Shown: positions 7,741 through 16,307, counted from the first letter of the stretch. The stretch is 64,000 bases of DNA from Microvirga lupini (GCF_014191055.1 NZ_JACHWB010000002.1:434001-498000); one strand, 5' to 3'. The notes: generated by a model from the sequence alone, not told the origin. Made by a program: numbers and translations.

Positions 7741-8139
7741 ATGAACACAGCTCATCTCGAAACCGTATGGGCACCGCGCCTTCTCAGCATACTGCGCATC
7801 GTCGCGGCGCTCATCTTCATGGCGCATGGCACGCAGAAGCTTCTTGGCTTTCCTGTTTCTCCTGGTCCTGCCCCGGCGGCCTTCAGCCTGCCCTGGATCG
7901 CTGGCGTGCTTGAGCTGGTCGGTGGAGCTCTTCTGATCCCTGGCCTCTTCGTGCGGCCGGTGGCTTTCGTCCTTTCCGGATTGATGGCCTTCGCCTACTG
8001 GATCGCCCATGCGCCGCGCAGCCCCTACCCTGTCCTGAACGGCGGCGATGCTGCGATTCTCTACTGCTTCGTGTTCCTGTTCCTCGCTGCCGCCGGCGGC
8101 GGTGCATGGAGCCTCGATCGCGCTGTGCGCAAGGCTTGA
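7741..8139 (+). CDS. DoxX family inner-membrane protein
   Basis: 132 residues with four predicted membrane helices (about 14-32, 50-68, 72-92, 105-122) and the DoxX signature (RIVAALIFMAHGTQKLLGF). DoxX/DoxD-like proteins are small quinone-reactive or redox-related membrane proteins; some pair with SodA and a sulfur transferase in the membrane oxidoreductase complex, which is not present here. It is monocistronic, ending at a shared terminator with the convergent gene. Confidence 0.85.
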   Translation: MNTAHLETVWAPRLLSILRIVAALIFMAHGTQKLLGFPVSPGPAPAAFSLPWIAGVLELVGGALLIPGLFVRPVAFVLSGLMAFAYWIAHAPRSPYPVLNGGDAAILYCFVFLFLAAAGGGAWSLDRAVRKA

Positions 8140-8150
8140 TACCGCCATGC

Positions 8151-8174
8151 GGTGAGAGGCTGCGGCCTCTCACC
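8151..8174. terminator. Bidirectional terminator hairpin
   Basis: A perfect 10-bp stem, GGTGAGAGGC / GCCTCTCACC, around loop TGCG. It sits between the convergent stops of the DoxX gene and the gene at 8174-8869, overlapping the last base of the latter. Confidence 0.65.
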
Positions 8175-8869
8175 TACTCGGTCTTCGTACCAGTGGGGCG
8201 ACGCAGGCGCTCGTCCTCGAGCTCGACATGGAGCGTGTGATCGCTCTCGTCGTCACTGCTGTCGTCGAGTGGGATCGGCATAAGATCCGTCATGAGGCCG
8301 GTCGTCGTCGAAGCTGCGGCACCGATCGGCGGCGCCGGCGCCTCGTCCCGGGGCTTCATGTCCTCACCCGCCTCAACCTCGCCCTCGTCGTCGAGAATCC
8401 TTACGACCTTGTCCATCCGAGTCTCATCGACCTTCACCGTCACGAGCGCCCCGCCACGGCGCACGCCATCCGCATAGGCTTGCGCCTCCTCATTGGAGAG
8501 GCCGGCATCGGCCAGCGCTCCTGCAAGACCGCCCACTGCAGCGCCGGTGCCAGCGCCGACCAGGGTCGAAACAATCCACCCGGCAGCAACAACCGGCCCG
8601 AAACCCGGAATGGCAACCGTGCCAAGCCCGGCCAGAAGGCCCGCCCCGACTCCCGCAACCGTTCCAGCCGCCGCCGTGGCGCCGGCGAAGAGATGCGAGG
8701 ATCCATCAGGCTCGAATGACTGAGATGCGTGATGTGTATATGCATCGTTGAAGTTGTTGGACACGAGGCTGATCTCGAAATCCGGCATATGGGCTGCCTC
8801 GAGCCGCTGCACCGCCCGTGCGGCCTCCTCATAGGTGTCGAAGAAGGCGGAAATCCTGCGCTCGGCCAT
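8174..8869 (-). CDS. General stress protein 17M-like, glycine-zipper membrane protein
   Basis: 231 residues, ATG at 8869 behind GGAGAG. The N-terminus (about 1-50; RRISAFFDTYEEAARAVQRL) is the ferredoxin-like module of YflT/general stress protein 17M. A long Gly/Ala-rich double helix follows (about 70-135; AGVGAGLLAGLGTVAIPGFG, VGAGTGAAVGGLAGAL), typical of glycine-zipper membrane segments; residues 140-180 form a second alpha/beta stretch (GVRRGGALVTVKVDE) and the tail is acidic. Members are stress-induced in many bacteria; the biochemical role is unknown. A GGAAC-N16-CATT sequence at 8903-8927 (minus) is a weak match to a sigma-EcfG promoter. Confidence 0.75.
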   Translation of the reverse strand: MAERRISAFFDTYEEAARAVQRLEAAHMPDFEISLVSNNFNDAYTHHASQSFEPDGSSHLFAGATAAAGTVAGVGAGLLAGLGTVAIPGFGPVVAAGWIVSTLVGAGTGAAVGGLAGALADAGLSNEEAQAYADGVRRGGALVTVKVDETRMDKVVRILDDEGEVEAGEDMKPRDEAPAPPIGAAASTTTGLMTDLMPIPLDDSSDDESDHTLHVELEDERLRRPTGTKTE

Positions 8870-9018
8870 GGAAGCTCTCCAGTCTTGTGCCTGTGGGAGG
8901 CTAATGAGCGGTCTGAGAAGCGGTTCCCTGTGCGGCCATGCCACCTTTCGGTCGCCCGAAGTCCCTGGTAAGTTCAAGCAAAAGGTGCCCGAAAAGGGTG
9001 ATTTGGGGGCTTCCCGTC

Positions 9019-9309
9019 ATGAGACATATCCACCTCGACGATGGCTTGCGGCTGCGCTTTCCCGGCCGGAGCGAGGATTTCGACCAGGGCGTCGAGATCG
9101 GCATGATTGCCGTTCTGATGGACCAGGGTTTTCCTGAATTCTCACGGTGGATCGCCCGCTCCAACCTCAGCCAGGTTCAGGCGATTGCCAAACAGATGGG
9201 CTATCGCATCGAGGAAGGCAACGGCGACGAGGAATGGGTGGACGTCACCTTCCTCCATGGCACCGTCAAGGCCAAGCCGAAGCTCAAGCTGGTACACTCG
9301 GTCGGCTGA
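9019..9309 (+). CDS. Hypothetical protein (96 aa)
   Basis: ATG at 9019 (MRHIHLDDGLRLRF) has a GGGGG stretch about 10 bases upstream; an in-frame start at 8938 would add a basic leader. The product mixes short beta strands and helices (GRSEDFDQGVEIGMIAVLMD, FSRWIARSNLSQVQAIAKQM) and ends with a basic stretch (KAKPKLKLVHSVG). No signal peptide or known domain. It converges on bioY, with one terminator between them. Confidence 0.6.
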   Translation: MRHIHLDDGLRLRFPGRSEDFDQGVEIGMIAVLMDQGFPEFSRWIARSNLSQVQAIAKQMGYRIEEGNGDEEWVDVTFLHGTVKAKPKLKLVHSVG

Positions 9310-9340
9310 CGGTCGCGAGCAATCCCGCTCTTCCATTCCG

Positions 9341-9371
9341 GAAAAAGAAGAAGCCGCCCGGAGGCGGCTTC
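9341..9371. terminator. Rho-independent terminator between converging genes
   Basis: Stem GAAGCCGCC / GGCGGCTTC with loop CGGA, flanked on plus by an A-rich tract (GGAAAAAGAA) that becomes a U-tract for transcripts on minus. It therefore mainly serves bioY and may also stop the gene ending at 9309. Confidence 0.75.
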
Positions 9372-9396
9372 GGAAGATTCTTGTGATGCGGCCGGA

Positions 9397-10005
9397 TCAG
9401 GCCTTGCCGCCGCGACGGGTCACGGACCAGGCGGCCTGCATGAGCGCCACGGCCAGGGCGGTCTTGACGAGGGTGGCGGCAACGAACGGAGCGGCGCCGA
9501 CCGTCCAGGCCTTCGCGAACGGCATCACCAGGGACAGCTGAGCGAGGCCAAAGGCGAAGATCACCGCATGGCCGATGCTCATCATCACGATGACGCGCAG
9601 GAGCGAACGGTCCCAGCCGCGCTCGGCCATGAAGCCCATCACGAGAGCCGCGGCCACGAAGCCGAACAGGAAGCCGCCGGTGGGGCCCATCAGGTAGCCG
9701 ATGCCGGCGGTCGGACCGGCGAAGACGGGCATGCCCATGGCGCCTTCGGCGAGGTAGAGAGCGACGGTCGCGCCGCCCAGGCGCCAGCCATAGGACGCGC
9801 CGATCATCAGCACGACCAGGGTCTGCAAGGTCATCGGGACGAAGGGCAGCGGCACCTGGACCTTGGCCGAGACGGTGAGAAGCGCCGTGCCGACGACCAT
9901 CAACACGATGGCGCGAAGCGCAGCGAAGCGGGCATCGTCCCGGGACGGCCAGAGGAGGCCGACGAGGGTCGAGGGAGAAGACAGCGAAGGGGCGCTGGTC
10001 GTCAT
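9397..10005 (-). CDS. bioY: Biotin transporter BioY (S component)
   Basis: 202 residues, six predicted membrane helices. Family hallmarks are present: VQVPLPFVPMTLQTLVV and the Gly-rich GPTGGFLFGF near the middle. BioY is the substrate-binding membrane subunit of ECF-type biotin importers and in some rhizobia works without BioMN; no ATPase or T-component gene lies nearby, which fits solitary BioY or shared partners elsewhere. ATG at 10005 (MTTSAPSLSS) is preferred, with GGAG upstream; the longer frame to 10119 is an unstructured extension. Confidence 0.92.
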   Translation of the reverse strand: MTTSAPSLSSPSTLVGLLWPSRDDARFAALRAIVLMVVGTALLTVSAKVQVPLPFVPMTLQTLVVLMIGASYGWRLGGATVALYLAEGAMGMPVFAGPTAGIGYLMGPTGGFLFGFVAAALVMGFMAERGWDRSLLRVIVMMSIGHAVIFAFGLAQLSLVMPFAKAWTVGAAPFVAATLVKTALAVALMQAAWSVTRRGGKA

Positions 10006-10239
10006 ACGGGCAATCTCCAGATCATTCCGCCATGCGCGCGGCGGCTCACGAAGCCTTATAGGGGGGTCCGGCCCCTGCCTCAAGCGGCCGAATTGCGCAT
10101 TGGCCCGGGCTGTGAACACCCTTTAGTTCAAAGCGGAACTCTTCAAGAGGGGTCCGCTTCCCGCTGACGCGGCCCTTCGGATGCGACGATGTGCTAGGAA
10201 GCGGCGGATCGCCAGAACTGTAGCGGCAAGGATTTTCTG

Positions 10240-11151
10240 ATGGCAGACGATCTCACCTTCGACACCCGCCCTCCGGCGCAAGCGGAGGAATGCGTGCGCG
10301 TGAGCCCGCTCGTCCGCCGAATCGTCGCGGGCAATGCGGGACCCATCACCTTCACGGGCACCTGCACCTACATCGTCGGCACCGGCAATATTGCCATCAT
10401 CGATCCAGGACCCGACCTGCCGGATCATGTCGATGCGCTGCTCCACGCCGTGCGGGGCGAGACGGTCACCCACATCCTCGTCACCCATACCCATAAGGAC
10501 CATTCGCCGGCAGCAGCGGCCATCAAGGCCGCCACGGGGGCCACCATTGTCGGCTGCGCTCCCCATCGCAGCGCCCGCCCCCTCTTCTCCGGCGAGGTCA
10601 ACACGCTCGAAGCAAGTTCCGACAAGGATTACGAGCCCGATCAGGAACTGCACGAAGGCGACGCCGTCGAGGGCCCCGGCTGGACACTTCAGGCTCTCGC
10701 CACACCGGGCCATATGGCCAACCACCTCGCCTTCGCATTGCCCGAGGAGAAGGCTTTGTTCTCCGGCGATCACGTGATGGCCTGGTCCACCACGGTGGTG
10801 GCTCCGCCCGATGGTTCGATGAGCGCGTTCATGGCCTCTCTCGACAAGCTCAGGGGCCGTGAGGAAACTGTCTACTGGCCGGGCCATGGCGGGCCTGTGC
10901 AGGAGCCGCAGCGCTTCGTGCGTGCCCTGATCCATCACCGTCGCCAGCGCGAGGCCTCGATCCTCAACCGGCTGAGAGCCGGCGACCGGACGATCCCCGA
11001 GATCGTCGCGGCCATCTATCAGGGCCTAAACCCGGTCCTGGTCGGCGCAGCCGGCCTGTCGGTCTTCGCCCACCTGGAGGATCTGGTCGCGAAGGGGCAG
11101 GCCGCCGTCGATGGCCTTCCTGCGCTCGACAGTGAGTATCACCCGGCGTGA
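10240..11151 (+). CDS. MBL-fold metallo-hydrolase (LACTB2-like)
   Basis: 303 residues. The metal-binding motif THTHKDH is at 82-88, with further ligands in TPGHMANH (about 165), FSGDHVM and WPGHGG. The C-terminal ~80 residues form a helical, winged-helix-like domain typical of LACTB2-type hydrolases (AGLSVFAHLEDLVAKG). Relatives cleave RNA or thioesters; the substrate here is unknown. It starts divergently from bioY across a 234-base gap and ends 9 bases from the convergent DUF1499 gene. Confidence 0.88.
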   Translation: MADDLTFDTRPPAQAEECVRVSPLVRRIVAGNAGPITFTGTCTYIVGTGNIAIIDPGPDLPDHVDALLHAVRGETVTHILVTHTHKDHSPAAAAIKAATGATIVGCAPHRSARPLFSGEVNTLEASSDKDYEPDQELHEGDAVEGPGWTLQALATPGHMANHLAFALPEEKALFSGDHVMAWSTTVVAPPDGSMSAFMASLDKLRGREETVYWPGHGGPVQEPQRFVRALIHHRRQREASILNRLRAGDRTIPEIVAAIYQGLNPVLVGAAGLSVFAHLEDLVAKGQAAVDGLPALDSEYHPA

Positions 11152-11160
11152 GCGGCGCGA

Positions 11161-11940
11161 TCAGCGCACAGCGATTGCGAGATTCGAGGCCTCTTCGAGA
11201 AAATCGCGAATGTGATCCGCGTTGGCCCCCAGATCGTGATTGCCGATACGCGAGGCCGAGCGGATGTCGATGCGCGTGCCGTCGACGCGGGGGCGCACCC
11301 GAACCGTGATGTCGTAGGGAACTTTCAGAATCAGCGATCGGTCGACCGCCTCCAGGCGTCCGAGGCCTGCACGCCCTCCCGGCGGCACCGCCTCGATCAC
11401 GCGCCATCCCAGGTTCTCCGCCGCCTTGCGTATGAGGGTGAAAGCCTCGTCCGGGCCGATGTCGAGGGTGAGCGGCGCGATCTGAACATAGGAAGCACGC
11501 TGCATCTCCCGCGTCTCCGGCGGCACATCCGGAGGAACGCGCCCATCGCGGGCTTCGAGCGCAGCCCGGGAGCGGGAGAAGCCCGGCGGGTCGTCCGTAT
11601 CGGTGGTCACATCGGTGATCGGCGGCAGGGTGATGGCCTTGAGCGCCATGAAGCCGGGATAGGCGAGAACGAGCAGTGCCACGACCAAACCCTTGATCGC
11701 GCTTCCCAGTCCCCGTCGCCCCTCCTGCCAGATGCGGACAAACCCCGCGAGCGCGAAGAGGACGGCCACGAGAGCTATCGCGATGCCTGCGCCGAGGACG
11801 ACGAAACCGGATTGATAATCGATCCGGCCGAAGCGGATCAGCAGCACTGCCAGGATGGTTACGGCGAGCGCGAACCAGGCCAGCGTGGGCGACCACTTCG
11901 CCGGCCGCGAGTAAGGTTCTTCGATGATGAGGCGGCGCAT
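11161..11940 (-). CDS. DUF1499 membrane protein
   Basis: 259 residues: three membrane helices in the first ~130 (LAWFALAVTILAVLLI, VVLGAGIAIALVAVLFALAG, GLVVALLVLAYPGFMAL), then a soluble DUF1499 domain (about 150-259; YVQIAPLTLDIGPDEAFTLI, ILKVPYDITVRVRP, IDIRSASRIGNHDLGANADH). The family is widespread in alphaproteobacteria and chloroplasts; its activity is unknown. Its start codon overlaps the stop of a 59-aa gene by one base, so the two are probably translationally coupled. Confidence 0.8.
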   Translation of the reverse strand: MRRLIIEEPYSRPAKWSPTLAWFALAVTILAVLLIRFGRIDYQSGFVVLGAGIAIALVAVLFALAGFVRIWQEGRRGLGSAIKGLVVALLVLAYPGFMALKAITLPPITDVTTDTDDPPGFSRSRAALEARDGRVPPDVPPETREMQRASYVQIAPLTLDIGPDEAFTLIRKAAENLGWRVIEAVPPGGRAGLGRLEAVDRSLILKVPYDITVRVRPRVDGTRIDIRSASRIGNHDLGANADHIRDFLEEASNLAIAVR

Positions 11941-12119
11941 CAGGTGGTCTTACAAATCTCTTTGAGCGCGCGCCACTGCTCTTGTTCGAGAAGCGGCTCG
12001 CCGGGACGGGACGGCACCTGTTTTTCCAAAGCTTTCAGCCGTTGACCGGTGACCAGGTAGGTAGAGAGAAAAGCGAAGCTTGGCCTTGGGTTCCAAAGAT
12101 CGTCTGAAAAGATGCGCAT
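11940..12119 (-). CDS. Short unannotated gene (59 aa) coupled to DUF1499
   Basis: ATG at 12119 follows GAGGAAGGCGG directly upstream, and the TGA stop overlaps the DUF1499 ATG (TGATG). The product starts MRIFSDDLWNPRPSFAFL, continues with a hydrophobic/aromatic segment and then a charged helix (GQRLKALEKQVPS, EQEQWRALKEIC). No signal peptide or known domain. Coding status rests on the strong ribosome site and the overlap; it is likely the first gene of a two-gene operon. Confidence 0.6.
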   Translation of the reverse strand: MRIFSDDLWNPRPSFAFLSTYLVTGQRLKALEKQVPSRPGEPLLEQEQWRALKEICKTT

Positions 12120-12202
12120 TCCGCCTTCCTCATTCCCAAAGGAGATGACGGCCGCAATGGTTTCACTGTAAACTATCCCGTCTGTACTTGGAGTCCGAAC
12201 CC

Positions 12203-12691
12203 TTGACGTCTCCCTCCTCCGCCGCGGCCGAGTTCGACGCTGCCGATCCCCTGCGCATCTGGTTCCGGATCATCCGCCTGAACCGGAGGGCAACGAATGC
12301 CGTGGCGGCGGAACTGAAGGCGCTTGGGCTATCGATTCCGCAGTTCGACCTGCTGTCCACCCTCACCGAGCGCGAAGGTTTGAGCCAGCAGGAGCTAGCG
12401 GAGCGCCTCTATGTGACCAAGGGCAATGTCTCGGGCCTGCTCGACCGTATGGTCGAGGCCGGCCTCGTGGAGCGGCGCGCGATCCCGGGCGACCGGCGTT
12501 CCAACGCCCTCTACCTCACTCCCAAGGGGCGCGACCTTGCCGATCAGGGAATTGCGGCTCAGCGGGCCTATGTGATGCGGACCCTCGGAACGCTTCCGGC
12601 CCAGGATCTCGTGGAGTTCGAGCGGATCGTTCTGGCCTGGCGCGACCGGGCGCGGGCAGACGAGGACGCTTCGTCCGCCAAACAGCGGTAG
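12203..12691 (+). CDS. MarR family transcriptional regulator
   Basis: 162 residues from TTG at 12203, which has GGAG nine bases upstream; an in-frame TTG at 12188 has no ribosome site but would add five residues. The winged helix-turn-helix is clear: QELAERLYVTKGNVSGLLDR (recognition helix) and the wing VERRAIPGDRRSNALYLT with the DxRS signature. MarR proteins are dimeric repressors often answering to phenolics or oxidants. The patatin gene follows 7 bases after its stop, so it may control that gene or itself; an imperfect GTTT-N6-AAAC site lies at 12160-12173. Confidence 0.9.
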   Translation: MTSPSSAAAEFDAADPLRIWFRIIRLNRRATNAVAAELKALGLSIPQFDLLSTLTEREGLSQQELAERLYVTKGNVSGLLDRMVEAGLVERRAIPGDRRSNALYLTPKGRDLADQGIAAQRAYVMRTLGTLPAQDLVEFERIVLAWRDRARADEDASSAKQR

Positions 12692-12698
12692 GATACCG

Positions 12699-13544
12699 AT
12701 GTTCGATGCCGTGGCATTCGCGGGCGGCGGCAACCGCTGCTACTGGCAAGGGGGCTTCTGGGAGGCCGCAGCGCCGCTGCTTGGATTGAAGCCCGAGATG
12801 GTTGTGGGCGTGAGCGCCGGCGCCTGGTCGGCATGCTACAGCCTCCTGGGCCTGGGCCGGAAGGTCAATGAGATGGTGGCCGAAGGCTGCAGCCTCGGAC
12901 GCCGCAACTTCGAATGGCGCGCCTGGCGCAGCGAGGGCTCGCCCTGGCCGGTCTCGCTCATGTATCGCAGCCTGATCGAGGCAATCATCGATGAGAACTC
13001 CCTGGGGCGCCTCAAGCAAGGCCCTAACATCCTGATCGGCCTCGCCCGCAAGCCCCGTCGCCTGCCTCTGTCGATCGCCGTCCCGCTCGGCATCGCCACG
13101 TACCAGATCGAGAAGAAATGGCGCTCTCCGGTCCACCCGAAAGGTGGCCGCGCCTTGGGCTTTCGTCCGGAATTCGTGCGGGTGCAGGACCTTGCGTCCC
13201 CGGCGGAGCTTTCGGCTGCCCTGATGGCGAGTGCCAGCGTGCCGCCCTTCATGCCGGTCGGCCGCATCGGCGGCATGGCAGCTCTCGACGGCGGTCTCGT
13301 CGACAACGTGCCGACAGAGCCCCTGCTCCCCGTCGAGGAGCAGGGCGGCAGGACCCTCGTGATTCTCTCCCGGCTCTATCGGGCCTACCCCACAGTGAAG
13401 GGCCGCACCTACATCCAGCCCTCGCAACCGGTCCCCATCGGCCAGTTCGACATCACCAACCCGGCCGGGATCCGCAAAGCTTATGAGATGGGTCTGAGGG
13501 ACGGCGAGAGCTTTGCCAAAGGTGTGGCTGCGCACAGCCTGTAG
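12699..13544 (+). CDS. Patatin-like phospholipase
   Basis: 281 residues. The oxyanion hole is AGGGNRCYWQGG (8-19), the nucleophile Ser39 lies in GVSAG, and the dyad Asp197 in LDGGLVDN, so the catalytic machinery is complete. No signal peptide: probably a cytoplasmic lipid acyl hydrolase. It follows the marR gene by 7 bases and is likely co-transcribed with it. The tail after about residue 230 (PVPIGQFDITNPAGIRKAYE) matches the usual end of bacterial patatins in this size class. Confidence 0.88.
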   Translation: MFDAVAFAGGGNRCYWQGGFWEAAAPLLGLKPEMVVGVSAGAWSACYSLLGLGRKVNEMVAEGCSLGRRNFEWRAWRSEGSPWPVSLMYRSLIEAIIDENSLGRLKQGPNILIGLARKPRRLPLSIAVPLGIATYQIEKKWRSPVHPKGGRALGFRPEFVRVQDLASPAELSAALMASASVPPFMPVGRIGGMAALDGGLVDNVPTEPLLPVEEQGGRTLVILSRLYRAYPTVKGRTYIQPSQPVPIGQFDITNPAGIRKAYEMGLRDGESFAKGVAAHSL

Positions 13545-13601
13545 GCAAGCTTGACCTTAGAAGCTCCTCACCTGACCAAACGTCAGCCCAAAGGAGTTTT
13601 C

Positions 13602-14066
13602 ATGACACCACGCTGGATCAACGCCATCCTATCGAGCAGCATCACCGAGTTCGCTGCCCGCGTTCTGCTCACCTTTCCCTTCTGGGGAAGCGGGCTTGCC
13701 AAATTGCTGGATTTTACCGGTGGCATGGCGGAGATGCGCCAGTTCGGGCTCGAGCCTGCCTGGTTCTTCAACGCCCTCACCGTTTTCGTTCAGCTGACCG
13801 GATCCGCGCTTATCATCACGAAGCGCTGGACATGGCTCGGTGCCGGAGCCCTCGGCGTGTTCACCGCCCTGACCATTCCGATCGTCCATGCCTTCTGGCG
13901 GCTTGAAGGGGAGCGTGCCATCACGGCTTTCCACACGGCTGGCGAGCATGTCGGAATGATCGGCGCCCTGATCCTGGTCTCGATCCTGGCCCTGCGACCA
14001 AGCTCCATTCGCTTGGCCGAGGGACAGGGACTTTCCGCCCCATCTGCAGGAATGTTGCACTGTTAA
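13602..14066 (+). CDS. DoxX family membrane protein
   Basis: 154 residues starting at ATG 13602 behind AAAGGAG. Four membrane helices and the DoxX core (RVLLTFPFWGSGLAKLLDF, GSALIITKRWTWLGAGALGV) are visible. It resembles the DoxX gene at 7741 only in fold. Its start lies about 57 bases downstream of the patatin stop, so it could still belong to that operon. Function unproven; redox or membrane-stress roles are typical guesses for the family. Confidence 0.82.
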   Translation: MTPRWINAILSSSITEFAARVLLTFPFWGSGLAKLLDFTGGMAEMRQFGLEPAWFFNALTVFVQLTGSALIITKRWTWLGAGALGVFTALTIPIVHAFWRLEGERAITAFHTAGEHVGMIGALILVSILALRPSSIRLAEGQGLSAPSAGMLHC

Positions 14067-14199
14067 GGCCTGATTCACCTTGAATGGTCCATCTGCAGCC
14101 AAGCCAGCACATGATCACGGGTCTGCCCCAAAGCGGTCACAGCCCTGCAGATCATAAAGACAGGTTGTCGAGACAGCCAGAAATGACCAGAGAGGATCC

Positions 14200-14391
14200 A
14201 TGACCCAGCACGCTTCAAGCCGAGACATCCGTTCAGGCCAGCAGAATGCCGCCCAGTCCATTCCGGCCTTCAAGGACGTCGCCCTGCCGGCTCTCGCGGC
14301 CGCCGTTCAGGCCGCCAAGCTGCAGCAGAACCGGCCGAAGGTCTCCGAGCTTCCCGTCTTCCTGCGCAAGGAAGCCATGCTGGGCCAGTAG
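14200..14391 (+). CDS. Small hypothetical protein (63 aa)
   Basis: ATG at 14200 behind GAGAGGA. The product is Ala/Gln-rich with a central helix (FKDVALPALAAAVQAAKLQ) and a basic end (VFLRKEAMLGQ). No signal peptide or known domain. A textbook terminator follows 10 bases after the stop, supporting a real single-gene transcript. The 130-base gap upstream shows no clear promoter I can name. Confidence 0.6.
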   Translation: MTQHASSRDIRSGQQNAAQSIPAFKDVALPALAAAVQAAKLQQNRPKVSELPVFLRKEAMLGQ

Positions 14392-14401
14392 CCCGAAACA
14401 C

Positions 14402-14427
14402 AAAGAGCGCCCCAGGGGCGCTCTTTT
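14402..14427 (+). terminator. Rho-independent terminator
   Basis: Palindrome AGAGCGCCCC-A-GGGGCGCTCT followed by TTTT. It ends the small gene 14200-14391 and, with an A-run on its other side, can also stop the L,D-transpeptidase gene that converges from the right. Confidence 0.85.
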
Positions 14428-14455
14428 CATGTTGATTGCTGGCTGCCGTGAAGTC

Positions 14456-15043
14456 TCAGCGCACGATGACCTTCGTGTTCACCGGCACACGGTTGTAAAG
14501 GTCGATCACGTCGATGTTGCGCATCCGGATGCAGCCCGACGACACGGCGAAGCCGATCTTTTCCGGCTCGTTGGTGCCGTGGATGCGGTAGAGGGTGTCC
14601 TTGTTGCCCTCATAGAGGTAGAGGGCCCGCGCGCCGAGCGGGTTGCCCGGTCCGCCCTTGGTATATTGGACATGCGGCCAGCGCGCCTTCATCTCGGCCG
14701 GCGGATTCCAGTCCGGCCACTCGGCCTTGCGGGCAATGGTGGAGGTGCCGGTCCAGCCATAGGCTTCGTCACCCACTGCGACGCCGTAGCGGATCGCCTT
14801 CCTGTTGGGCTGAACGAGATAGAGCTGGCGCTCCTTCGTATCGACCACGATGGTCCCGGGCGCCTCGCCCGTCGGATCGTCGATGAGGTAGCGGCCGAAG
14901 CGCGGATCCTCTTCCGCCTTCGGGATCTGCGCCATCCATTCGGCATCCCGGGACGAAACCTGCGGATCGGGAACGCCCTTGAAGTTGCAGCCGGCCAGAG
15001 CCGTCATCATTGCCAAAAGGAGGGGCAGACTAAAAAGGCGCAT
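14456..15043 (-). CDS. L,D-transpeptidase lipoprotein (ErfK/YbiS type)
   Basis: 195 residues with a lipoprotein signal (MRLFSLPLLL... LAGC, Cys19 lipidated). The YkuD domain holds His155 in RIHGTNEP and the catalytic Cys171 in SSGCIRM. Such enzymes make 3-3 crosslinks in peptidoglycan or attach outer-membrane proteins to it, acting in the periplasm. The in-frame start at 15208 would add a non-hydrophobic leader, so 15043 is used. Neighbours suggest no specific pathway. Confidence 0.9.
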   Translation of the reverse strand: MRLFSLPLLLAMMTALAGCNFKGVPDPQVSSRDAEWMAQIPKAEEDPRFGRYLIDDPTGEAPGTIVVDTKERQLYLVQPNRKAIRYGVAVGDEAYGWTGTSTIARKAEWPDWNPPAEMKARWPHVQYTKGGPGNPLGARALYLYEGNKDTLYRIHGTNEPEKIGFAVSSGCIRMRNIDVIDLYNRVPVNTKVIVR

Positions 15044-15236
15044 CGTGCGAAGCTCTGAAGACTCAGCGGAACTGAGATGAGTGGGGTTTCGGGCTGGCTT
15101 ATAGACCGGAAGGTCGACAAGTCGAATCGAAACACACCATGGCACGGCTCCGCTCCGGAAGGTGTTGCATCGCAACAACATAGACAGCCCCATGTGACGC
15201 TGCGACATTGGCAGTGATCCCTACGTCAGAAGATCC

Positions 15237-16178
15237 ATGTCCACGCTCTACATCACCCACGCGGCCTGCCTTGACCATCAGACGCCCTTCGGCCATCCCG
15301 AACGCCCGGACCGCATCCGTGCCATCGAGCGCGCCCTTGAGAAGGAGCGGTTCACGTCGCTCATCCGCGAACAGGCGCCGATGGCCGAAATGGAGAGTCT
15401 CGCCCTTGCCCACCCGGAAGATTACATCCTCCGTCTTCGCGACATCAGCCCTCGGGAAGGGCTAGTCCGGATTGATGAGGACACCGTGATGTCGCCCGGC
15501 ACCTACGAGGCGGCTTTGCGGGGTGCCGGCGGTGCCGTGCTCGCCGTCGACGAGGTGATGACCGGCAAGGTGAGGAACGCCTTCGTGGCCATGCGCCCGC
15601 CGGGCCACCATGCCGAGCGCGTCAGGGCCATGGGTTTCTGCTTCTTCAACAACGCGGCGATCGCCGCCCGCCATGCGCAGAAGAAGCATGGCGCCGAGCG
15701 CGTGGCGATCTTCGACTGGGACGTGCACCACGGCAACGGCACGCAGGACATCTTCTGGTCGGATAAGACCGTGCTCTATTGCTCGACCCATGAAGCGCCG
15801 CTCTATCCCGGCACCGGAGCACTCTCGGAGACGGGCGATTATGGCACCATCGTCAATGCGCCTCTCAGCGCGGGCGACGGAAGCGAGGCCTTCCGCGAGG
15901 CCGTGGACACCGTCATCGCGCCGCGCATCCACGACTTCGCGCCCGACCTCATCATTATCTCGGCGGGCTTCGACGCCCATTGGCGCGATCCGCTCGCCAG
16001 CCTGAACCTCACCGAGTCCGATTTCGCCTGGGCGACGCAGAAGCTCATGGATCTCGCCGACCGCCATTGCGGCCAGCGCATCGTGTCGGTGCTCGAAGGC
16101 GGCTACGACTTGGAAGGCTTGGCGAAGTCGACGGCCTTCCACCTCGATGCGCTCATGGGACGCGAGACGGGGACCTGA
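15237..16178 (+). CDS. Histone deacetylase family hydrolase
   Basis: 313 residues of the class II HDAC/acetoin utilisation fold. Zinc and catalytic motifs are complete: MRPPGHHAERVRAMGFCFFN (paired active-site His), FDWDVHHGNGTQ (metal Asp/His) and SAGFDAHWRDPLA. Bacterial members deacetylate acetylpolyamines or protein lysines; the substrate is unknown. In many Rhizobiales this gene sits directly before xseB-dxs; here it stands alone, about 28 kb from xseB. Confidence 0.92.
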   Translation: MSTLYITHAACLDHQTPFGHPERPDRIRAIERALEKERFTSLIREQAPMAEMESLALAHPEDYILRLRDISPREGLVRIDEDTVMSPGTYEAALRGAGGAVLAVDEVMTGKVRNAFVAMRPPGHHAERVRAMGFCFFNNAAIAARHAQKKHGAERVAIFDWDVHHGNGTQDIFWSDKTVLYCSTHEAPLYPGTGALSETGDYGTIVNAPLSAGDGSEAFREAVDTVIAPRIHDFAPDLIIISAGFDAHWRDPLASLNLTESDFAWATQKLMDLADRHCGQRIVSVLEGGYDLEGLAKSTAFHLDALMGRETGT

Positions 16179-16202
16179 CCACTACAGATACTCAATCACT
16201 GC

Positions 16203-16307
16203 CCTCATCCTGAGGAGGATTGCGTGAGCAATCCCTCTCGAAGGAGGTTTCAGTGCACTCTGGAGGCTCCTTCGAGACGCAGCCTACGGCTACTCCTCAG
16301 GATGAGG
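16203..16307. repeat. Dispersed palindromic repeat, CCTCATCCTGAGGAG family
   Basis: Ends are inverted (CCTCATCCTGAGGAG ... CTCCTCAGGATGAGG) and a second inverted pair lies inside (CTCGAAGGAG ... CTCCTTCGAG), giving a long potential hairpin. It fills the gap between converging genes. Related copies lie at 19324-19424, 33091-33130 (half) and 33509-33618. Confidence 0.8.

Noticed and set aside
12160..12173. GTTT-N6-AAAC near the marR start as operator
   Set aside because: Only 4-bp arms and mismatched centre; not enough to claim an operator.
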